Positions 54,837 to 61,268 of a stretch of 64,000 bases of DNA are shown here, in pieces (position 1 is the first letter of the stretch; every line of letters begins with the position of its first letter). The notes under the pieces were generated by a model. That model was not told the origin of the DNA. It ran no database searches and saw only the letters and a program-made list of their open reading frames with translations. The stretch is from positions 1,116,001 to 1,180,000 of the forward strand of contig NC_015914.1 in NCBI RefSeq assembly GCF_000222485.1, in the 5' to 3' direction. The position numbers and the translations under genes are program-made. Origin of the DNA: Cyclobacterium marinum DSM 745 (GTDB lineage Bacteria; Bacteroidota; Bacteroidia; Cytophagales; Cyclobacteriaceae).

Positions 54837-56978
54837 ATGTTAACAAATAAATTGAAGGTCATTCTTGGCCAAATACTTTTTGCTGTAAATGTCTTTGTAC
54901 TATTCATTGTATTGGCTGAAAGTAAAGTAATGATTCCTGACTGGCTCCATGTATTCGGAAGAATGCATCCATTGCTGCTCCACTTTCCTATTGTAATCAT
55001 TTTATTGGCCATTCTATTGGTAGGTTTTCCTGATTTACTTCCTGACAAAGCAAACAGCACATTGTATGGTAAGGATTTTTTATTATTAGGAGCATTCACG
55101 GCTGGATTTACGGTTATCGCAGGGCTTTTGCTATCTCATGAAACAGGCTATGATAAAGAAGCGCTCTATTGGCACAAATGGACCAGTTTGGGGATATTCT
55201 GGCTTTCTTCTTTATTCTATTATTTTATTGATAGACAAAGACCTTTGGGCATAAAAATATCGGGTACTTTTTTGGCACTGATAGTCATTGTATCCGGACA
55301 TCTTGGTGCTTCCATCACCCATGGTGAAAACTTTATTACAGCCCCTCTGGAAAAGAAGGAAACGCAAACCGTAAGCTTGGAAGAAGCTGAAGTATTTACA
55401 CATGTAATTTATCCCATCATCGAAAACAAATGCCTGAGTTGCCACAAGGCATCCAAGCAAAAAGGAGAACTAAGAATGGATACTCCTGAACATTTGTTTA
55501 AAGGTGGAGAATCAGGGCCTGCCGTTGAACCTTTTGATTCTAAAAACAGCTTGATGACCAAAAGAATTAATTTACCGGAAGAGGATGAAGACCACATGCC
55601 TCCAGAAGGAAAACCTCAGCTAACAGAAGAAGAAAAAGCCATACTAGACGCTTGGATTGGTTCCGGTGCCATTACAGACCAAAAGGTATTGGCCCTTGCT
55701 GACACCAGCAGCATTTATCCATTGGCCATCAAAAAGTTTAAGTCGGCACCTAAAGTATACACATTTGAAGCAGTATCAGATGCTATTTTAGAGCCTCTAA
55801 ATAACTTTTATCGAAAAGTTCAACCTTTGGGTATCACTTCTCCGGCCTTATCTGTGAGTTATTTTGGACGGGCAAATTTTGACCCTGAATCTCTCAATGA
55901 ACTTTCCCCCATTCAGGAACAAACTGTGTCAATTAACCTAAACAGTATGCCGATCAAAGATGAGCATTTGGCATCGCTTGGTTCATTTACTAATCTGGAA
56001 AAACTTTATTTGAATTTCACAGACATAAAGGGCCCCGGTCTTCAGGCATTGGTAGGGCTTGAGAATCTTTCCTTACTCTCCCTTTCTGGAAATAATTTAA
56101 CAGAGGATGCCATAAAACCTTTATCACAACTAAAAAATGTAAAGAAACTATTTCTTTGGAATACAGGGTTAACCGAAGAATCACTGGAGAAATTAATTGC
56201 AGCATTACCTCAAACGACCATTGAGATCGGTACCGAGGAAAGGACTACTTTACTGATGTTGAATCCACCTGTAATTCGTTTCGACAAAGCATTTTTTAAA
56301 GACAAGCTAAAAGTTGAATTAAACCATCCTATTGGAACCACGAGCATTTATTACACACTGGATGGCTCAGTGCCTGACAGTAGTAATTTCTTACTATATG
56401 AAGAACCCCTAGAGATCACAGAAAACACTACCATAAAAGCAAGGGCCTTTGCAGAAGGATGGATTGGAAGCAAGGTTGAAGAAGCTGAATTCATTAGCGC
56501 AACTCTTAGTCCTGCATCTTTTGAAATGAACCATGCACCTGAAGACCGGTACAAAGGAGATGGTAAAAACAGCCTTTTCGATAAAAAGAAAGCCATTCCT
56601 GATGTTTGGAATTTAAATTGGCTGGGTTTTATTAACAGTCCGCTTGAGGTGGAAATGGAGTTTGAAAAGCCTACAGACATTTCTTACTTGGCCCTATCAC
56701 TTTGGCAAAATATTGGTGCTCGTTTTTTCCCTCCTCAAGAAGTGAAAATTTGGACTAGACCGGATAAAAACCAGGACTGGAAATTATCTAAATCCTATCG
56801 ACCTCAACCCTTGAGAAAAGAGGACAATTCCTTTTTACGTCAGGTCGAGATTCCTTATGCTGAAAAAAATGTTCTATACCTTAAAATGGAAGCCAAGCCG
56901 TTGGCAAAGCTACCATCTTGGCACGGTGCTGCAGGAAATAAAGCTTGGCTAATGGTGGATGAAATTGTAATAAATTAA
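54837..56978 (+). CDS. Membrane cytochrome with LRR and chitobiase-like C-terminal domains
   Basis: 713-residue multidomain protein. Residues about 1-170 hold four to five membrane helices (DUF2231-like; RMHPLLLHFPIVIILLAILL), then a planctomycete-type cytochrome domain with C199-x-x-C202-H203 (NKCLSCHKASKQKGELRMD). A leucine-rich repeat region (about 355-460: LEKLYLNFTDIKGPGLQAL, LSLLSLSGNNLTEDAI) is followed by an FN3-associated/chitobiase C-terminal-like domain (SIYYTLDGSVPDSSNFLLYE, about 500-560) and a discoidin-like C terminus. It probably anchors the cytochrome at the inner membrane with an exposed carbohydrate-binding part. It forms one group with the two preceding genes; gaps are 1 and 38 nt. 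Confidence 0.88.
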   Translation: MLTNKLKVILGQILFAVNVFVLFIVLAESKVMIPDWLHVFGRMHPLLLHFPIVIILLAILLVGFPDLLPDKANSTLYGKDFLLLGAFTAGFTVIAGLLLSHETGYDKEALYWHKWTSLGIFWLSSLFYYFIDRQRPLGIKISGTFLALIVIVSGHLGASITHGENFITAPLEKKETQTVSLEEAEVFTHVIYPIIENKCLSCHKASKQKGELRMDTPEHLFKGGESGPAVEPFDSKNSLMTKRINLPEEDEDHMPPEGKPQLTEEEKAILDAWIGSGAITDQKVLALADTSSIYPLAIKKFKSAPKVYTFEAVSDAILEPLNNFYRKVQPLGITSPALSVSYFGRANFDPESLNELSPIQEQTVSINLNSMPIKDEHLASLGSFTNLEKLYLNFTDIKGPGLQALVGLENLSLLSLSGNNLTEDAIKPLSQLKNVKKLFLWNTGLTEESLEKLIAALPQTTIEIGTEERTTLLMLNPPVIRFDKAFFKDKLKVELNHPIGTTSIYYTLDGSVPDSSNFLLYEEPLEITENTTIKARAFAEGWIGSKVEEAEFISATLSPASFEMNHAPEDRYKGDGKNSLFDKKKAIPDVWNLNWLGFINSPLEVEMEFEKPTDISYLALSLWQNIGARFFPPQEVKIWTRPDKNQDWKLSKSYRPQPLRKEDNSFLRQVEIPYAEKNVLYLKMEAKPLAKLPSWHGAAGNKAWLMVDEIVIN

Positions 56979-57014
56979 TTAAAAAAAGCCTGAAAATTCA
57001 GGCTTTTTTTAATT
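56977..57014. terminator. Bidirectional terminator between the cytochrome gene and prfB
   Basis: The hairpin AAAAAAAGCCTGaa ... CAGGCTTTTTTT with A- and T-runs lies between convergent genes and touches both stop codons. Confidence 0.92.
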
Positions 57015-58117
57015 AGTCTTCATCTTTTACTTCTTCCTCACTCTGTGCCAATAGATAAGCTTTAATGAATTCATTCAGCCCTCCATCTAGTACTGCTTGA
57101 ACATCTGATGTTTCATATCCCGTCCGAGCATCTTTTACCAATTTGTATGGATGGAGGACATAATTTCTGATCTGGGAACCAAAATCTATCCTCATTTTAC
57201 CGGACTCCACTTTGGCTCTTTCAGCATTTCTTTTCTCCATCTCCAGCTGATACAAACGAGATTTCAACATCTGCATCGCCTTTTCTCTATTCGCCAATTG
57301 TGAACGTTCAATTTGGCACACAACAACGATCCCAGTGGGCTTATGTGTGAGTTGAACTTTGGTTTCCACCTTGTTAACATTTTGACCTCCAGCTCCTCCT
57401 GATCGGGAAGTATGCAGCTCTATATCAGAGGGATTGATGTCAATATTTATGGTATCATCCACCACAGGATAAGCATACACAGAAGCAAACGAGGTATGCC
57501 TTCTACCGCCACTATCAAATGGTGAAATCCTTACCAATCTGTGCACTCCACTTTCTGATTTCAAAAATCCATAAGCCAATGGACCTACAAATTCCAATGT
57601 AGCTGACTTTATTCCGGCAACTTCACCTTCCTGAAGGTCAACTTCTTTTACTTTGTAACCATTTTTTTCACCCCACATGATGTACATGCGAAGTAAAATT
57701 GATGCCCAGTCATTGCTTTCAGTACCTCCGGCACCGGGATTGATCTCCAACATGGCACTCAGCTGATCCTCTTCCCCGCTGAGCATCTTTTTCAGTTCCA
57801 GGTCTTCTACTAATTTGAGATTTTTATCATACTCTGTGTCTACTTCCTCAGCTGACACTTCTCCTGCATTGTAGAATTCAAACAATACCTCCAGATCCTG
57901 AATACCAGTATCAATTGTTTCATACTGTGAAGTCCAGGCCTTACGGGCTTGAATCTGCTTCATTACTTTTTCGGCCTCATCTGTATCAGTCCAAAAATCG
58001 GGCTGTGCTGATATGGCTTCAAACTCTTCTATTTCTGATTTCTTACGATCGTAGTCAAAGATACCTCCTCAAGGCCGTTACTCGGGCCTTCAAATCTTTC
58101 AATTGATCTGATGTCAT
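57013..58117 (-). CDS. prfB: Peptide chain release factor 2 (programmed +1 frameshift)
   Basis: Recognises UGA and UAA stop codons and triggers peptide release. The gene is in two frames: codons 1-20 (MTSDQLKDL ... RRYL) run from 58117 to an in-frame TGA at 58057-58055, and after a +1 shift at CTT-T the remaining 347 residues run in the next frame from 58056 ([16 protein letters not shown]). The full protein is 367 residues. The GGQ motif lies in [20 protein letters not shown], and the stop-codon recognition region and C-terminal domain are complete. Only the downstream frame from 57963 would be seen by an uncorrected gene finder. Confidence 0.97.
58054..58069 (-). promoter_or_regulatory. prfB +1 frameshift signal
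   Basis: On the minus strand the bases AGGAGG (58069-58064) act as an internal Shine-Dalgarno-like stimulator, followed by TAT CTT TGA C (58063-58054). The slippery CTT-T and the UGA stop, poorly decoded when RF2 is scarce, give autoregulation: low RF2 raises frameshifting and RF2 output. This is the standard bacterial arrangement, present here with a perfect AGGAGG. Confidence 0.95.
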
Positions 58118-58271
58118 AATGATAAATTTTATTAATTACTTAAAATGCAAAATTGCTTAATTCCTACTAAACAATCAATTTAAACTTAAAATTTGCTCGG
58201 CTTGCAATAAAGACTAAATTTTGAGCTTGTAAAGTTAATACAATCTAAATTTTTCAATTGAGCTTGCATTC

Positions 58272-58787
58272 CTACTCCAATTCAGTTTTTCTAATCACCA
58301 TTATTTTTCTCTTCCCTCCAACTTTAAACTTTTTGTATCGGATAGATTTCATGATAAAACCGGTGCCAATTAAAGCTGCGGCTGTGGCTAGCACACCTGA
58401 ACTGTACTGTAGGTTACCATCATCGGCCAAACTATTAATCCCTCCAGCAAGTAGCAGAAGCCCTCCTCCTGCGAATGGGAGATAAGTTAAATTCGCCAAT
58501 GTTTGGTTTCGCTCATCCTTATACCTAATATCTAATGCTTCTATTTGCTTCAGGCTCAAAACATTTTCACTCAAGGCAATATACTCCTTATCAATTTCGC
58601 GGATAATATCCTTGATATAATAATCATTGCCTTTCTGTAAATAGATAATTTCATCTCCTACTTCGTAAATGATTCGAGATTTCTGATTGGCACCTTTTTG
58701 AAGGATCAAATAGTTTTGTGCGAACAATTCGCCCTGAACAAAAACTATCAAACCGATAAGAAGGATACCTCTATTGAAGAGATACAT
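58272..58787 (-). CDS. Hypothetical membrane protein
   Basis: 171-residue protein of no recognised family. A signal-like N terminus (about 7-24, LIGLIVFVQGELFAQN) precedes a small soluble part (YEVGDEIIYLQKGNDYYIKDIIREI, about 41-65), then two hydrophobic segments (FAGGGLLLLAGGINSLA, about 105-121, and SSGVLATAAALIGTGFIM, about 129-146) and a basic tail. The soluble part resembles small exported barrel or OB-like repeats found in Bacteroidota lipid-binding proteins, but this is a weak comparison. It lies between prfB and ilvE. Confidence 0.65.
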   Translation of the reverse strand: MYLFNRGILLIGLIVFVQGELFAQNYLILQKGANQKSRIIYEVGDEIIYLQKGNDYYIKDIIREIDKEYIALSENVLSLKQIEALDIRYKDERNQTLANLTYLPFAGGGLLLLAGGINSLADDGNLQYSSGVLATAAALIGTGFIMKSIRYKKFKVGGKRKIMVIRKTELE

Positions 58788-58829
58788 AGGTTAATAAATT
58801 CAATGGTCAAAAACTGGTAGGAAGACCAA

Positions 58830-59897
58830 CTAATACTTCGTAATCCAATTGTATTTGTCCTCCACTTTACCATATTTAATGTTGTCGAGGGCTTCTAAAA
58901 TACGCACAGAAAAAGCCGTAGGAGCCACTTCCTTTAATTCATAGTCTTTGCCATGAATATTTATTAAGCGGATAAAAGCCACGGTAGCCGCCGTGCCTGT
59001 TCCGAAAGCCTCTTCTAGTTTCCCTGAATTAAGCGCTTCTTCCAATTCAATCACTGTTAAAAACCTCTCTTCTATCGGCATACCCATCTCCTGTGCCAAG
59101 GTAAGTACACTGTCCCTGGTAATTCCTTTGAGAATGGTTCCCGTAGTGGTTGGAGCAGTGATCAAAACACCATCAATAACAAACATTACATTCATCGTAC
59201 CACTCTCCTCTATATACTGATGGGTCTTGCCATCCGTCCATAGGAGTTGATCATACCCGTCTTTCTGGGCCTTCAGTGCGGGATAAAGAGATCCGGCATA
59301 ATTACCGGCAGCTTTGGCCGCTCCAGTCCCTCCTTCAATTGCTCTTGCAAACCTGGTTTCAACTTTTACAGCTACCGGTTTGGCATAATACTTCCCTACC
59401 GGCGATGCAAGAATCATAAATTTATATTTCTTGGAAGGTCTGATCCCCAAGTAATCATCTGCGGCAAAAATAAATGGCCTGAGATACAAAGAACAACCCG
59501 CTTGTTTGGGTACCCATTCCCTATCCACTTCAAGTAGACATCGCATGCCTTCCATAAAAATTTCCTTAGGAATCTCGGGAATACACATTCTCTTGGCAGA
59601 TTCATTCAACCTTTTTTGGTTGGCATCTCCTCTGAAAACCAATATTTCACCTTGCTCATTCCTGTAGGCTTTTAAACCCTCAAAAACGGATTGCCCGTAG
59701 TGTAGGGTCGCATTGGCTGGATTAAGTTGCAATGGTGCGTAAGGTTCGATTTTCAAATTTTGCCATTCCCCATCTATATAGTCTGCCACAAACATGTGGT
59801 CACTGGTAACTTGCCCAAAAGCAAGCTCATTAAAATTAGTTGTTTCTAGTTTTGAGCTTGATGCTTTTATTATATCTATTTTCAAATGCTTGTCCAT
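58830..59897 (-). CDS. ilvE: Branched-chain amino acid aminotransferase
   Basis: PLP class IV aminotransferase that interconverts Leu, Ile, Val and their keto acids. The PLP lysine is K195 in TGAAKAAGNYAGS; HYGQSVFEGLKAYRN and YIEESGTMNVMFV are conserved, and the closing AFGTGTAATVAFI is the phosphate-binding region. At 355 residues it is the type II (long) form. ilv and leu genes are not adjacent. It ends 42 nt before the next minus-strand gene and starts 6 nt after the PduO-type gene. Confidence 0.96.
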   Translation of the reverse strand: MDKHLKIDIIKASSSKLETTNFNELAFGQVTSDHMFVADYIDGEWQNLKIEPYAPLQLNPANATLHYGQSVFEGLKAYRNEQGEILVFRGDANQKRLNESAKRMCIPEIPKEIFMEGMRCLLEVDREWVPKQAGCSLYLRPFIFAADDYLGIRPSKKYKFMILASPVGKYYAKPVAVKVETRFARAIEGGTGAAKAAGNYAGSLYPALKAQKDGYDQLLWTDGKTHQYIEESGTMNVMFVIDGVLITAPTTTGTILKGITRDSVLTLAQEMGMPIEERFLTVIELEEALNSGKLEEAFGTGTAATVAFIRLINIHGKDYELKEVAPTAFSVRILEALDNIKYGKVEDKYNWITKY

Positions 59898-59903
59898 ATC
59901 TTA

Positions 59904-60452
59904 TTATTCACCTGAATGCCAAGTGATTTCATTTACATTTAATTCCTTCGCCAATTGCCTTCCCAAAACAAACAAATAATCGGAAAGTCTATTGACATAT
60001 TCCAACAATATTCCATCTACCGGAGAATTCTCTGAAAGTAAAACCATGGCTCGCTCAGCTCTTCTACAAACGGTACGTGCAATATGAGCCAAAGAAACCA
60101 CCGGATGCCCTCCGGGGATAATGAAATTTTTCAATGGGGGAAGATTTCCCTCCATTTTATCTATTTCTATTTCCAGAAACCGAATGTCCTCTATTCTAAA
60201 AGCAGGGAGCTTCACCCCTGTCTTTTCCGGATCAGTGGCCAAAATTGCCCCTAATACGAAAAGCCTATTCTGTACTTTATAAAGAATCTTTCCAAGATCT
60301 TCATTCCCTAAATTATCCCTCAATAAACCTAGGTTAGCATTTAATTCGTCAATGGTGCCATACGCATCAATTCTTAAATGAGATTTATTGACTCTAGTCC
60401 CCCCAAAAAGGGATGTTTTTCCTTTATCTCCCGTTTTGGTATAAATTTTCAT
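59904..60452 (-). CDS. PduO-type cob(I)yrinic acid a,c-diamide adenosyltransferase
   Basis: Transfers the adenosyl group of ATP to cob(I)alamin. The N-terminal ATP motif IYTKTGDKGKTSLFGG (3-18) and the conserved RRAERAMVLL helix and YVNRLSDYLFVLGRQ define the PduO/MMAB type. At 182 residues it is a single-domain form. The rest of the cobalamin pathway is not in the window. It is 6 nt upstream of ilvE on the same strand. Confidence 0.94.
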   Translation of the reverse strand: MKIYTKTGDKGKTSLFGGTRVNKSHLRIDAYGTIDELNANLGLLRDNLGNEDLGKILYKVQNRLFVLGAILATDPEKTGVKLPAFRIEDIRFLEIEIDKMEGNLPPLKNFIIPGGHPVVSLAHIARTVCRRAERAMVLLSENSPVDGILLEYVNRLSDYLFVLGRQLAKELNVNEITWHSGE

Positions 60453-60473
60453 TCAGTTTATCAACTATGCTAT

Positions 60474-61190
60474 TCAAATAATTGTTTTGTCAACCACCGT
60501 TGGATTGGGGTTTCGTTCATCAGATTCTATAAGACCATCTCTAAGTCTGATGATTCGATGCGCATAATGTGCTATATCATCCTCATGAGTTACCATGATA
60601 ATCGTATTGCCTTTTTGGTGCAAAACATGAAAAAGATCCATGATTTCATAAGACGTCTTACTGTCCAAATTACCTGTAGGTTCATCGGCCAAAATAATGC
60701 TGGGATCATTTACCAAAGCCCTGGCAATGGCTACCCTTTGCCTCTGACCACCTGACAACTCATTGGGTTTGTGATGAATTCTATCATCTAAGCCCACACT
60801 TTTTAGAGATAAGAAAGCCTTCTCTTCTCTATCCGTTTTATTGTAACCCGCATAAATCAAAGGTAAAGCAACATTCTCTAAGCAAGTAGCCCTTGGCAGT
60901 AGATTAAAGGTTTGAAAAACAAAACCTATCTCCTTATTTCTGATTTCTGCAAGCTCATCTTCACTCATATCACTTACATCCTTGCTATTAAGAATGTATT
61001 GTCCTGAGCTTGGAGTATCCAAACACCCTATAATATTCATTAATGTCGACTTCCCTGATCCTGAAGGCCCCATAAAAGCCACATATTCACCTCTGTTTAC
61101 GCACATGCTTACCGATTTGAGTGCTTTCACTTCCTCGGTTCCCATTCTGTAAACCTTACGTATCTCTTTGGTTTTTATGATTTCTGGCAT
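60474..61190 (-). CDS. ABC transporter ATP-binding protein (LolD/MacB type)
   Basis: Nucleotide-binding subunit of a type VII ABC transporter, the class that includes LolCDE lipoprotein release and MacAB efflux. Walker A is GPSGSGKST (41-49), the Q-loop lies in [10 protein letters not shown], the signature is [10 protein letters not shown] (145-154), and Walker B is ILADEPTG (166-173). The long helical insert [23 protein letters not shown] is characteristic of the MacB/LolD class. No matching permease is adjacent; the 21-nt downstream gap leads to the PduO-type gene and the next upstream gene is unrelated. Confidence 0.93.
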   Translation of the reverse strand: MPEIIKTKEIRKVYRMGTEEVKALKSVSMCVNRGEYVAFMGPSGSGKSTLMNIIGCLDTPSSGQYILNSKDVSDMSEDELAEIRNKEIGFVFQTFNLLPRATCLENVALPLIYAGYNKTDREEKAFLSLKSVGLDDRIHHKPNELSGGQRQRVAIARALVNDPSIILADEPTGNLDSKTSYEIMDLFHVLHQKGNTIIMVTHEDDIAHYAHRIIRLRDGLIESDERNPNPTVVDKTII

Positions 61191-61268
61191 GGCTCGACAT
61201 TTTAAATGTGAAGATAGGGTATATTGCTCAAAAACAGGAATTCAGCACCCTAAATTATATCAAAGGAA

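Noticed and set aside
57013..57963. Short RF2 starting at the internal Met
   Set aside because: It would lose the N-terminal domain; the +1 frameshift site upstream shows the true start at 58117.
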